A stretch of DNA of 64,000 nt from Alloboseaceae bacterium BT-24-1 (GTDB lineage Bacteria > Pseudomonadota > Alphaproteobacteria > Rhizobiales > Beijerinckiaceae). Location: contig JAOYTL010000001.1 of the NCBI GenBank assembly GCA_025846845.1, positions 186,001 to 250,000 of the forward strand. The letters are read 5' to 3'. The notes beneath the pieces are model-generated. The model saw nothing but the letters and a program-made list of their open reading frames with translations. It was not told the origin of the DNA and did not search any database. Positions 34,307-43,477 of this stretch are shown here, one piece after another. Position 1 is the stretch's first letter. Every line of letters starts with the position of its first letter. Made by a program: the position numbers and the translations under genes.

Positions 34307-34673
34307 GCTGGTGGCCGAAATCCAGCATGAAGAAGAAGCCGAAGCCGATCAGCGCAAGCAGGGCACCGATGCCGGCGGCGAGGCGGGCGGCCGAGAGCTG
34401 GCCGACCCATTCATGACGCTGCCCGGCGCGTTCGGCTTCATGCTCGCGGCCATGCTTATGGAACTGGCTGGCATAGAGGTCGGGCGTCATCTGTGGGCCG
34501 ACCGGCAGGTTGCCTTCGAGCTCGTAACGCACCGCGACGAAGAGGGTGAAGAGCCCGAGCAGGCCGACACCGAGCCAGCCGATCGACTGCTGGGCGAGCC
34601 AGGCAAGGCCGAGCAGGCCAATGCAGGCGATTGCCCTCACCACCAGGCGTTCACAGCTTCGCGGCGGCCGCAT
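34299..34673 (-). CDS. Small membrane protein of unknown function
   Basis: The 124-residue protein starts at ATG 34673 with a GGAGGAAGG ribosome site. Two hydrophobic segments at residues 12-45 and one at 97-118 frame a polar middle (MTPDLYASQFHKHGREHEAER). The hydrophobic plan and good ribosome site support a real gene. No family is recognised. It lies just after the RNase E terminator and is convergent with the MscS-type gene. Confidence 0.7.
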   Translation of the reverse strand: MRPPRSCERLVVRAIACIGLLGLAWLAQQSIGWLGVGLLGLFTLFVAVRYELEGNLPVGPQMTPDLYASQFHKHGREHEAERAGQRHEWVGQLSAARLAAGIGALLALIGFGFFFMLDFGHQPG

Positions 34674-34694
34674 CCTTCCTCCCCCTCATGAAAA

Positions 34695-34722
34695 GGGCCG
34701 CCGCGAGTGATCGCAGCGGCCC
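34695..34722 (-). terminator. Rho-independent terminator of rne
   Basis: On the minus strand GGGCCGCTGCGATCACTCGCGGCGGCCC forms a GC-rich stem-loop followed by TTTT (34691-34694). It lies six bases after the RNase E stop codon. Confidence 0.8.
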
Positions 34723-34728
34723 TGATTT

Positions 34729-37476
34729 CTACTTGCGTCCGGCGAGCTTGTTCCACCAGCCGCCGCGCTTGGGTCGGTCCGGATCGGGCGGGGTCAGCAC
34801 GACTGCGACCGGCTCCTCGATCACGCGAGGGGCGGGCGGCGCCTCGGCGGCGGGCTCCGGTTCAACCGCGACCACGAGCGCAGTCGGTTCAGGAGCCGGT
34901 GCCACTTCGGCCGGAGCGGCGGCGACACCATCTTCGGTGATCGGCACGACCTTCTTGCGCGAGCGGCTGCGCTTCGGCTTCTCGGCCGGTTCGGCGACCG
35001 TCTCCTCCGAGGGGGCGGCAGCCTTGGCGGCTTCCTTCGCAGCTTCCTTGGGCGCTTCGACGGTTTCAGCCTCGGCTTCGGCCTTCTTGGCGCGGCCGCG
35101 GCGGGCGCGCTTCGGCTTGGCGTCGGCCTCCGGTTCCGGAGCTTCGGTCAAGGCCGGAGCGGCGTCCTCGGCGGCAACCGCGACGGGAGCCGGAGCGGCG
35201 TTCTCGTCCTCGCCGGAATCGTCGTCATCGCCCTCGGCCTGGTCGTCGCCCTCGGCAGCGCCCTGCTGATCCTGCCCGTCACGCTCGCCGCCACGCCGAC
35301 GCCGACGCCGACGACGACGACGACGACCGTCGCGGCTCTCCTGGCTTTCGCCTTCGGCAGCGGCGCGCGGCTCAGCCGCGGTCTCGCCTTCGGCCTCGCT
35401 CGTGATTTCGATCTCGACTTCGGCCTCTACGACATCGTCGTCCTCGGGCTCGTCGACGATCGCCTCGGCGCGCATGCTCGACACCGGCACGACGCGGTTC
35501 TCGTTGCCGACGAACTCGCCGCGCTCGACCTCGAAATAGCGGGTGCCGAGCAGGGCCGCGTCGGCCGAGATGATGATGGCGATGTTGAAGCGCTCTTCCA
35601 GATCGCGCAGATGGGCGCGCTTCTGGTTGAGCACATAGAGCGCGACCTCCGGCCGGGTGCGAACCTCGAGGTTATGCGAGGCGCTCTTGATCAGTGCTTC
35701 CTCGAGCGCGCGCAGGATCTGCAGCGCGATCGACGGCGTCGAGCGGACGAGGCCGGCGCCGGCGCAGTGCGGGCAGGGTACCGAGGAGCTCTCGAGCACG
35801 CCGGTGCGGATGCGCTGGCGCGACATCTCGAGCAGACCGAAGGCGGAGATGCGACCGACCTGGATGCGGGCCCGGTCGTTCTTCAGGCATTCCTTCAGCT
35901 TCTTCTCGACCGCGCGGTTGTTGCGGTTCTCCTCCATGTCGATGAAATCGATCACGATGAGACCGGCAAGGTCGCGCAGGCGCAGCTGGCGGGAGATCTC
36001 CTCCGCCGCTTCGAGATTGGTCTTGAGGGCGGTATCCTCGATGTTGTGCTCGCGGGTCGAGCGCCCGGAGTTGATGTCGATCGCGACCAGCGCCTCGGTC
36101 TGGTTGATGACGATGTAGCCGCCCGACTTGAGCGTCACGGTGTTCGAGAACATCGCGTCGAGCTGGCTCTCGACGCCGAAGGCGGCGAAGAGCGGGGTCT
36201 GCTCGCGATAGGGCTTCACGCTCTTGGCATGGCTCGGCATGAGCATGCGCATGAAGTCCTTGGCCTCGCGATAGGCGTTCTCGCCGGCGACGTGAACCTC
36301 GTCGATGTCCTTGTTGTAGAGGTCGCGGATCGAGCGCTTGACGAGGTTGCCCTCCTCATAGACCAGCGCCGGGGCGACCGAGCCGAGCGTGAGCTCGCGC
36401 ACGCTTTCCCACATCCGCATCAGATATTCGTAGTCGCGCCTGATCTCCGGCTTGGTGCGGGAGGCGCCTGCGGTGCGCAGGATGATGCCCATCCCCTCCG
36501 GCACCTCCAGCTCCTGGGCGATCTCCTTCAGGCGCTTGCGGTCCTCGGCATTGGTGATCTTGCGCGAGATGCCGCCGCCCTTGCCGGTGTTCGGCATCAG
36601 CACGGAATAACGGCCGGCGAGCGAGAGATAGGTGGTGAGGGCCGCGCCCTTGTTGCCGCGCTCTTCCTTGACGACCTGGACCAGGATGATCTGGCGGCGC
36701 TTGATCACCTCCTGGATCTTGTACTGGCGGCGCGAATGGCGATGCGGTCGTTCGGCGATGTCGTCGAGGGCGTCGCCGCCACCGAGCTGCTCCGGCTCTT
36801 CCTGGGCCTCTTCGCCGCCATTCTCATCATCGCCGTTCTCGTCGTCCTGAGACGGCCGGCGCGCCTGCGTCTCCTCGCCAGCATCTTCCGAAGCGGCGAC
36901 CTCAACGGTCTCGAAGGTCAGCGGCGCGGCGTTCTCGACGACGCTCTCGCTGTCGGATTCGGCGACGGCGGGAGCGAAGGAGTCGCCGAAAGCCGGCGCG
37001 CCTTCGTTGACCATCGCGGCTTCCTTGCCGTCGGTCTCGACATGACCATTGCCGGCCTCGACCTCGGCGCTGACGGTCTCGCCGCTCTCGGCGGTGCGCT
37101 TTGCGCGGTTATCGCGGCCGTCACGATCGCGGCGGCCGCGGCGGCCGCGGCGCTCGCGCTTTTCTTCGTCGCGTTCTTCCTCGCGCTCGGCGCGGGCGTC
37201 CTCGGCCAGCAGGGCCTGCCGGTCGGCGATCGGGATCTGATAGTAGTCCGGGTGGATTTCGGAGAAGGCGAGGAAGCCGTGGCGATTGCCGCCATATTCG
37301 ACGAAGGCGGCCTGGAGCGACGGCTCCACCCGCGTCACCTTCGCCAGATAGATATTGCCGCGGAGCGGCTTGCGACTGGCAGATTCGAAATCAAACTCTT
37401 CGATGCGCGAGCCGCGGGACACCACGACCCGGGTCTCTTCCGGGTGGGTGGCATCGATAAGCATCTTGTTGGCCAT
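34729..37476 (-). CDS. rne: Ribonuclease E/G (alphaproteobacterial RNase E)
   Basis: The 915-residue protein starts MANKMLIDATHPEE at ATG 37476. The S1 domain (GNIYLAKVTRVEPSLQAAFVEYG from residue 40, fragmentary) is interrupted by about 150 acidic and basic residues (85-240), as in alphaproteobacterial RNase E. The catalytic DNase I-like part (VAIDINSGRST, IVIDFIDM) and the Zn-link CPHC motif follow. The C-terminal third is a disordered scaffold with an 11-Arg run and Ala/Glu/Pro-rich stretches. It is the main mRNA-decay and rRNA-processing endonuclease. It ends in a strong terminator and starts from a long leader in the gap before amiC. Autoregulation through its 5' leader is known in E. 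coli. Confidence 0.97.
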   Translation of the reverse strand: MANKMLIDATHPEETRVVVSRGSRIEEFDFESASRKPLRGNIYLAKVTRVEPSLQAAFVEYGGNRHGFLAFSEIHPDYYQIPIADRQALLAEDARAEREEERDEEKRERRGRRGRRDRDGRDNRAKRTAESGETVSAEVEAGNGHVETDGKEAAMVNEGAPAFGDSFAPAVAESDSESVVENAAPLTFETVEVAASEDAGEETQARRPSQDDENGDDENGGEEAQEEPEQLGGGDALDDIAERPHRHSRRQYKIQEVIKRRQIILVQVVKEERGNKGAALTTYLSLAGRYSVLMPNTGKGGGISRKITNAEDRKRLKEIAQELEVPEGMGIILRTAGASRTKPEIRRDYEYLMRMWESVRELTLGSVAPALVYEEGNLVKRSIRDLYNKDIDEVHVAGENAYREAKDFMRMLMPSHAKSVKPYREQTPLFAAFGVESQLDAMFSNTVTLKSGGYIVINQTEALVAIDINSGRSTREHNIEDTALKTNLEAAEEISRQLRLRDLAGLIVIDFIDMEENRNNRAVEKKLKECLKNDRARIQVGRISAFGLLEMSRQRIRTGVLESSSVPCPHCAGAGLVRSTPSIALQILRALEEALIKSASHNLEVRTRPEVALYVLNQKRAHLRDLEERFNIAIIISADAALLGTRYFEVERGEFVGNENRVVPVSSMRAEAIVDEPEDDDVVEAEVEIEITSEAEGETAAEPRAAAEGESQESRDGRRRRRRRRRRRGGERDGQDQQGAAEGDDQAEGDDDDSGEDENAAPAPVAVAAEDAAPALTEAPEPEADAKPKRARRGRAKKAEAEAETVEAPKEAAKEAAKAAAPSEETVAEPAEKPKRSRSRKKVVPITEDGVAAAPAEVAPAPEPTALVVAVEPEPAAEAPPAPRVIEEPVAVVLTPPDPDRPKRGGWWNKLAGRK

Positions 37477-38150
37477 GGGACAAATCCATTGGCGCGGCGG
37501 CCTTGGCAATCCGCCGGGCTGCGGATGTGAATCCGCGGCCGCGGGCAGGGGCGCCGCGCGTAAGCCGGCTGAGGCCGGCATGTTGCAGGGGAAGGAATTC
37601 GATCAAGAGACGACGACGGGAGCGAGCGGCAGGGCGGGCGAAAAGCCCGTCGCCACCTGAAAGGTCTCGACGAAACACCGAAAGGGAAAGCGGCGTCGTT
37701 TGCCCCGACATCTGACCTTTGACCTGCAGCGCGCCTCTGGAACGAGGCACACCGCGTTGACACGCTCGCGGACAAGAAGACCGGCGCCGATTGCTGCCTG
37801 GCGCAGGCTCGTCCGCGGACGATTCCGTTGTTGACTGCCTCCGCGCCGGCGCGGATCGGTTTGACCGATCCGGTCGTTCGGCTGGTTCGCAGGGCGCTGG
37901 CGGGCTTGATGGCCCAGCTTGTGCGCTGCGGTAGCCTTCGCGTTGCAACCATCTCCATTACAGACAGGCGATGCATTTTTGCAAGCGCGTTAACAGTGGC
38001 CAAGTTTTGGCGGGCGGTTCCCGGCGCTGCACCCGCATGGTAACGGGTTGTCAACGAATGGCGGCGCTATGGTTAACCTTCGTTAAGCGTCGAGCGAGCG
38101 AATCGAGGAGCTTTCTCCTGCTGCACGGGCCTCGCCTTTCTGGAGCGCGC
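37477..38150. other. 674-bp divergent regulatory gap between rne and amiC
   Basis: No credible gene is seen on either strand. The minus-strand side is expected to hold the rne promoter and a long untranslated leader. The right-hand end is AT-richer (37960-38095) with GTTAAC/TTAACC boxes. A possible plus-strand promoter, TTGTCA (38048-38053) and GTTAAC (38072-38077) with an 18-base spacer, would serve amiC. Promoter calls are tentative. Confidence 0.5.
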
Positions 38151-39386
38151 ATGAGCCGAATCGCCATGCTGGCGCGGCATTTTGCCTGGGCTGCGACGCT
38201 GGGCTGCCTGCTTGCGACCGCTGCGGCGGCGAATCCGGCCGGCCGCGGTGCCAGCGACTTTCCGGTCGCCACCGATGCGCGGATCGAAGCACACGGCGAT
38301 ACGGTCCGGCTGACACTGACATTGTCGCGACCGGTGAGCGCGAGCGCGACCGTGATGGCCGGCCCGGATCGCGTCATCGTCGACCTGCCGTCGATCAATT
38401 TCCAGATCGAGCCGAAGCAGGGCCGCAAGTCGGCCGGGTTCGTCTCCGGTTTCCGCTACGGCCTGTTCATGGCTGACCGTGCCCGCATCATCCTCGATCT
38501 GGCGCAGCCGGCGATGGTGGCGAGCGTCTCGGTCAAGCCGCAGCGCGGCGGCTTCGGCGAGCTCACGGTCGAATTGAAGCGCACGAGCCGCGAGGAATTT
38601 GCCGCTCTCGCTCGCGAAGAAGCCGCCAAGGCGCAGCTGCCGAGCATCCCGGTCGAACGCAAGGCCGAGGGCGATTCGCGGCGCATCGTGGTGATCGATC
38701 CCGGACATGGCGGCATCGACCCTGGCACCCAGGTTGCCGCGATCGCCGAGAAAGCGGTCGTGCTCGCCTTCGGGCTGAAGCTGAAGGAGCAGCTCGAGGC
38801 GCAGGGGCGCTACCGGGTGATCATGACCCGCTCGGACGATACCTTTATCTCGCTGGGCGATCGCGTCCGTATCGCGCGCGGGGTCGAGGCCAGCCTGTTC
38901 ATCTCGATCCACGCCGATTCGCTGGCGCAGGCCCAGGATGTGCGCGGCGCCACCATCTATACTGGCTCGGAGCGCGCGAGCGATGCCGAAGCGGCGCGGC
39001 TGGCGGCGAAGGAAAACCAGGCCGATGCCGTCGCCGGCCTCGATTCGAGCGAGGACGTGCATGATGTCGCCGGCATCCTGATGGATCTCGCCAAGCGCGA
39101 GACGCGCAGCTTCTCGACGATCTTCGCGCGAAACCTGGTCGAGCGGCTCGGCGGTTCGGTCAAGATGCACAAGGTTCCGTTGCGTTCCGCAGGTTTTCGC
39201 GTATTGACCGCTCCCGATGTGCCGTCGGTTCTGATCGAACTCGGCTACATGTCGAGCCCCAAGGACGCCGAGCTGTTGAATTCCGAGAGCTGGCGAAATC
39301 AGGCGGCCTCGGCCGTTCAGCAGGCGATCGACCAATATTTCGAACGCCTGCAGACACCGGGCAAGGCCGCGCAGAGCAAGCCTTGA
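38151..39386 (+). CDS. amiC: N-acetylmuramoyl-L-alanine amidase (AmiC type)
   Basis: The 411-residue protein starts at ATG 38151 with GGAG six bases upstream. A signal peptide (residues 1-27, ATAAAANPAG region) leads to an AMIN domain (about 38-145) and an Amidase_3 catalytic domain (about 180-400). Zinc ligands and catalytic residues: His in IDPGHGG, Glu in AEKAVVLAF, His in SIHADS, Glu in LIELGYMSS. It cuts the amide between muramic acid and the stem peptide at the septum. PBP1A follows 155 bases downstream in the same direction, a common pairing in alphaproteobacteria. Confidence 0.95.
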   Translation: MSRIAMLARHFAWAATLGCLLATAAAANPAGRGASDFPVATDARIEAHGDTVRLTLTLSRPVSASATVMAGPDRVIVDLPSINFQIEPKQGRKSAGFVSGFRYGLFMADRARIILDLAQPAMVASVSVKPQRGGFGELTVELKRTSREEFAALAREEAAKAQLPSIPVERKAEGDSRRIVVIDPGHGGIDPGTQVAAIAEKAVVLAFGLKLKEQLEAQGRYRVIMTRSDDTFISLGDRVRIARGVEASLFISIHADSLAQAQDVRGATIYTGSERASDAEAARLAAKENQADAVAGLDSSEDVHDVAGILMDLAKRETRSFSTIFARNLVERLGGSVKMHKVPLRSAGFRVLTAPDVPSVLIELGYMSSPKDAELLNSESWRNQAASAVQQAIDQYFERLQTPGKAAQSKP

Positions 39387-39541
39387 CGGTAGAGTGGTCG
39401 AAGATGGCGATTTGTGGTCGTAAAGCCACGGTTCCGCCATGTCCGCCATGATATAGAGACGAGTTCAAGATCAGACGGGCACGGCGCGACGCCAACGGGG
39501 GAGGGCGACGCCGCTGCCGCTAGCCGAGGTCAAAATTCTCG

Positions 39542-41989
39542 ATGCGGTTCATATTGCGCCTTTTCGGATGGGCGTTCGCCGCCGGTACGATCCTGTTCGT
39601 CATCGGCGTCGCTGGCGCGGCGGGCCTTGTCTGGCACTACTCCAAGGACCTGCCCGATTCGGCGCAGCTGCGAAACTACGAGCCGCCGGTGATGAGCCGC
39701 GTCCATGCCGGCGACGGTAGCCTGATCGCTGAGTTTGCGCGTGAGCGCCGGCTCTATCTGCCGATCCAGGCGGTGCCGAAGCTGATCATCGACGCCTTCC
39801 TCTCGGCCGAAGACAAGAACTTCTACAAGCATTTCGGCGTCGACCCCGAGGGCCTCGTCCGCGCCGCGATCTCGAATTTCCGCAATCGTGGCTCCGGACG
39901 GCGGCCGCAGGGCGCTTCGACCATCACCCAGCAGGTGGCGAAGAACTTCCTGGTCGGTAACCAGCAAGATTATGAGCGCAAGATTCGCGAGGCACTAGTC
40001 GCGCTGCGCATCGAGTCGACCTATTCGAAGGACAAGATCCTCGAGCTCTACCTCAACGAGATCTATCTCGGCGCGCCGGCGCCAGGGCAGGGCAGCTACG
40101 GCGTCGCCGCCGCGGCGCTGAACTATTTCGGCAAGTCGGTGCACGAGCTGAACGCCCAAGAGGCGGCCTATCTTGCGGCGCTGCCGAAGGCGCCGACCGA
40201 CCTGCACCCGTTCCGCAACCGCGAGCGCGCGATCGAGCGGCGCAACTACGTGCTCGACCGCATGGCCGACAACGGCGTCCTCAAGCGGGCCGATGCCGAG
40301 GCGGCGAAGAAGCAGCCGCTTGGCGTCAATCCGCGCGCGGTCTCGCCGAACCAGATCGCCGCCGGCTATTTCGCCGAGGAGATCCGGCGCGAGCTGCAGG
40401 ATCGCTATGGCGAGAAGAAGCTGCTCGAAGGCGGGCTCTCGGTGCGCGCCACCGTCGATCCCAAGATGCAGCTGATGGCGCGCAAGGCGCTGGTCGATGG
40501 TCTCGTGCGCTTCGATGAGGCGCGTGGCTGGCGCGGCGCGATCCAGAAGATCGATGCGTCGAGCCGCGAATGGGGCGTCGCTCTCGGCGAGTTGCCGGTG
40601 CTCGGCGACGTCAAGCCCTGGCGCCTCGCCGTCGTGCTCGACGTTGCCGGCGACAGCGCCCGCCTCGGCTTGCAGCCGGTGCGCGAGACATCGGGCCAGC
40701 TCCGGCCGGAGCGCGAGACGGTGACGCTCGGTCCGGACGGCATCCGCTGGACGCGGCGCACGCGCGTCTCGCAGGCCGTTTCCGCGGGCGATGTCGTCTA
40801 TGTCGAACCGCTCGACGGCAAGCCCGGCCAGGTCCGCCTGCGCCAGATGCCCGAGGTCAATGGCGCGATCACCGTGATGGACCCGTTCTCGGGCCGCGTC
40901 CTCGCCATGGTCGGTGGCTTCTCGCACGACCAGTCCGAGTTCAACCGGTCGACGCAGGCGCTGCGCCAGCCGGGCTCGTCGTTCAAGCCCTTCGTCTATG
41001 CGACGGCGCTCGACAACGGCTACACCCCGTCCAGCATCGTGCTCGACGCGCCGATCGAGGTCGACCAGGGCGGCGGCCTCGGCATGTGGACGCCGAGCAA
41101 CTATGACGGCAAGTTCACCGGCCCGCGGACGCTGCGCTACGGCATCCAGTTCTCGAAGAACCTGATGACGGTGCGCCTCGCCAAGGATGTCGGCATGCCG
41201 CTGATCGCGGAATATGCCCGCCGCTTCGGCATCTATGACGACATGCTGCCGGTGCTCTCGATGTCGCTCGGCGCCGGCGAGACCACGGTGATGCGGATGA
41301 CCGCGGCCTATTCGATGCTGGCCAATGGCGGCAAGCGCATCCGGCCGACGCTGATCGACCGCATCCAGGATCGCTGGGGCGCGACGATCTACAAGCACGA
41401 CCAGCGCACCTGCGAAGGCTGCGAGGCCGATAAATGGGCGAACCAGCGCGAGCCGCGCCTGGTCGACAACCGCGAGCAGGTGCTCGACCCGCTGACCGCC
41501 TACCAGATGGTCTCGATGCTGGAAGGCGTCGTCAACGCCGGCACTGCGACGGTGGTGAAGTCGGTCGGCAAGCCGCTCGCCGGCAAGACCGGCACCACCA
41601 ACGACGCCAAGGACGTCTGGTTCGTCGGCTTCTCGCCCGACCTCGCCGTCGGCGTCTATATGGGCTTCGACAAGCCGAAATCGCTCGGCAACTCGGCGAC
41701 CGCCGGCCAGTACGCTGCGCCGATCTTCCGCGACTTCATGACCGTCGCGCTGAAGGACAAGCCGGCGACGCCGTTCCGCGTCCCGCCCGGCATCAAGCTG
41801 ATCCGGGTCGATCCGCGCACCGGCATGCGCGCCGGCGGCGAGGGCGGTATCCTGGAAGCGTTCAAGCCGGGCACGGCGCCGCCGGACAGCTATTCGGTGA
41901 TCGGCGCCTCCGATGGCACGGGCGGGGCGATGAGCGTCGCTCCGGCGGGCGGCCGCTCGGTCGGCTCCGGCACGGGCGGGCTCTACTGA
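39542..41989 (+). CDS. mrcA: Penicillin-binding protein 1A
   Basis: The 815-residue bifunctional peptidoglycan synthase has one N-terminal membrane helix (residues 7-30). A glycosyltransferase GT51 domain carries catalytic Glu90 (LSAEDKNFYKHFGVD). An OB-like insertion (about 320-430) comes before the transpeptidase with SxxK at Ser479-Lys482 (GSSFKPF), SxN in FSKNL and KTG in AGKTGTTND. A Gly/Ser-rich tail ends the chain. It polymerises glycan strands and cross-links peptides at the inner membrane. All catalytic motifs are intact and length is normal for the mrcA/ponA family. Confidence 0.97.
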   Translation: MRFILRLFGWAFAAGTILFVIGVAGAAGLVWHYSKDLPDSAQLRNYEPPVMSRVHAGDGSLIAEFARERRLYLPIQAVPKLIIDAFLSAEDKNFYKHFGVDPEGLVRAAISNFRNRGSGRRPQGASTITQQVAKNFLVGNQQDYERKIREALVALRIESTYSKDKILELYLNEIYLGAPAPGQGSYGVAAAALNYFGKSVHELNAQEAAYLAALPKAPTDLHPFRNRERAIERRNYVLDRMADNGVLKRADAEAAKKQPLGVNPRAVSPNQIAAGYFAEEIRRELQDRYGEKKLLEGGLSVRATVDPKMQLMARKALVDGLVRFDEARGWRGAIQKIDASSREWGVALGELPVLGDVKPWRLAVVLDVAGDSARLGLQPVRETSGQLRPERETVTLGPDGIRWTRRTRVSQAVSAGDVVYVEPLDGKPGQVRLRQMPEVNGAITVMDPFSGRVLAMVGGFSHDQSEFNRSTQALRQPGSSFKPFVYATALDNGYTPSSIVLDAPIEVDQGGGLGMWTPSNYDGKFTGPRTLRYGIQFSKNLMTVRLAKDVGMPLIAEYARRFGIYDDMLPVLSMSLGAGETTVMRMTAAYSMLANGGKRIRPTLIDRIQDRWGATIYKHDQRTCEGCEADKWANQREPRLVDNREQVLDPLTAYQMVSMLEGVVNAGTATVVKSVGKPLAGKTGTTNDAKDVWFVGFSPDLAVGVYMGFDKPKSLGNSATAGQYAAPIFRDFMTVALKDKPATPFRVPPGIKLIRVDPRTGMRAGGEGGILEAFKPGTAPPDSYSVIGASDGTGGAMSVAPAGGRSVGSGTGGLY

Positions 41990-42018
41990 GCCCTCCCATT
42001 CCCGCCAGGGCGGCGGCA

Positions 42019-42252
42019 TTGGCCGCGCCTCTGCGGGATATCCTGCGGGCGGAACTGGCACGCGGCAACCGGATCGCGGAGGTCGCCGACTGGCCTCCGC
42101 ATTGCGAGCTGCTGGTGATCCTCGAACGGCCCTTTCGCAAGCGCTATACGCTGACGGCGGGGCTCGACTACGCGGACGTCAACGACCCGCACTACTGGAA
42201 AGCCGAGTATCGCCATGATGGCGGGCGCCATTGCCTCGCCTGCGGCTTCTGA
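42019..42252 (+). CDS. Small conserved-looking protein, TTG start
   Basis: A reading frame of 77 residues runs from TTG 42019, 29 bases after the mrcA stop. There is no in-frame ATG. The weak ribosome site is AGGGCGG. The sequence looks globular rather than spurious: LRDILRAELARGNRIAEV, a CELLVILERPF segment, then DVNDPHYWKAEY and a CLACGF end. Two cysteines close to the C-terminus. It lies between mrcA and prfB on the same strand. No function is recognised; the frame is real by residue pattern but the start is uncertain. Confidence 0.55.
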   Translation: MAAPLRDILRAELARGNRIAEVADWPPHCELLVILERPFRKRYTLTAGLDYADVNDPHYWKAEYRHDGGRHCLACGF

Positions 42253-42348
42253 GCGCCGGCCATTCAGGGCCGGGCATTTACAGCGCCGCGCATCCTTTCT
42301 ATGCCAGCGCCCGAACAACCCTTTCGCACAGGACTTCGATCCAACTCC

Positions 42349-43477
42349 ATGCGCCCAGAGATTCAGACGCAACTCGACAACGCCAAGCAGTCGATCGGAC
42401 TGCTGAGGAGGCATCTTTGACTGGGATGTCGCACAACGACGCCTGGCGGAGCTGAACGCGCTTTCCGAAGGCCCGGATTTCTGGAACGACGCCGAGACCG
42501 CGCAGAAGCTGATGCGCGAGCGGACCTCGCTCGAGGACCAGATCAACGGCATCATCAAGCTGGAGCGCGAGCTCGACGACGCGCTGACGCTGATCGAGCT
42601 CGGCGAGATGGAAGAGGACGAAGCCACGGTCTCCGAGGGTGAGGCGGCGATCAAGGCCGTCGAGGTCGAGGCGGCGCGCCGTCAGGTCGAGACGCTGCTT
42701 TCGGGCGAGGCCGACATGCTCGACACCTATGTCGAGATCCATCCCGGCGCCGGCGGTACAGAGAGCCAGGACTGGGCCGAGATGCTGCTGCGCATGTATC
42801 GGCGCTGGGGCGAGCGGCGGAAGTTCAAGGTCGACGTGCTCGACTACCAGGACGGCGATCAGGCCGGCATCAAGTCAGCCACGCTGCAGTTCAAGGGCCA
42901 CAACGCCTATGGCTGGCTGAAGACGGAATCCGGCGTGCACCGGCTGGTGCGGATTTCGCCGTTCGACTCCAATGCAAGACGGCAAACCTCCTTTGCATCG
43001 GTCTGGGTCTATCCGGTGGTCGACGACCGGATCGTCATCGAGGTCAACGAATCGGACTGCCGCATCGACACCTATCGCGCGCAGGGAGCGGGCGGCCAGC
43101 ACATCAACACCACCGATTCAGCGGTGCGCATCACCCATATCCCGACCGGGATCGCCGTGACCTGCCAGCAGGAACGCTCGCAGCACAAGAACCGGGCCAA
43201 GGCCTGGGACATGCTGCGCGCGCGACTCTACGAGGTCGAGCTCAAGAAGCGCGAAGACAAGGCGAATGCCGAGCAGGCCTCCAAGACCGATATCGGCTGG
43301 GGCCACCAGATCCGCTCCTATGTGTTGCAGCCCTACCAGCTGGTGAAGGATCTGCGCACGGGCGTCAGCTCGACGGCTCCGTCCGATGTGCTCGACGGTG
43401 ATCTCGACCCGTTCATGGAGGCCTCGCTGGCGCAGCGCGTCTATGGCACCGAGGTCGAAGTCGAGGACATCGATTGA
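42349..43477 (+). CDS. prfB: Peptide chain release factor 2 (programmed +1 frameshift)
   Basis: The gene is read from ATG 42349 for 23 codons to a TGA at 42418. It continues in the +1 frame from 42419 to 43477, making 375 residues in all. The frameshift site is CTT TGA C, with an AGGAGG stimulator three bases before CTT, as in E. coli prfB. The second frame carries the peptide anticodon SPF (RISPFDSN) and the catalytic GGQ motif (AGGQHINTTDSAVR). RF2 reads UGA and UAA; low RF2 favours the frameshift and so restores its own level. A single-frame annotation would miss the first 23 residues. Confidence 0.97.
42406..42421 (+). promoter_or_regulatory. prfB programmed frameshift site
   Basis: AGGAGG (42406-42411), CAT, CTT, TGA, C. 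The Shine-Dalgarno-like hexamer to slippery CTT spacing is three bases, the canonical arrangement. Efficiency rises when RF2 is scarce. Confidence 0.95.

Noticed and set aside
35611..37530. Long plus-strand open frame (639 codons) opposite rne.
   Set aside because: The translation is Leu/Asp/His/Arg-rich shadow sequence with no family features; rne is certain on the other strand.
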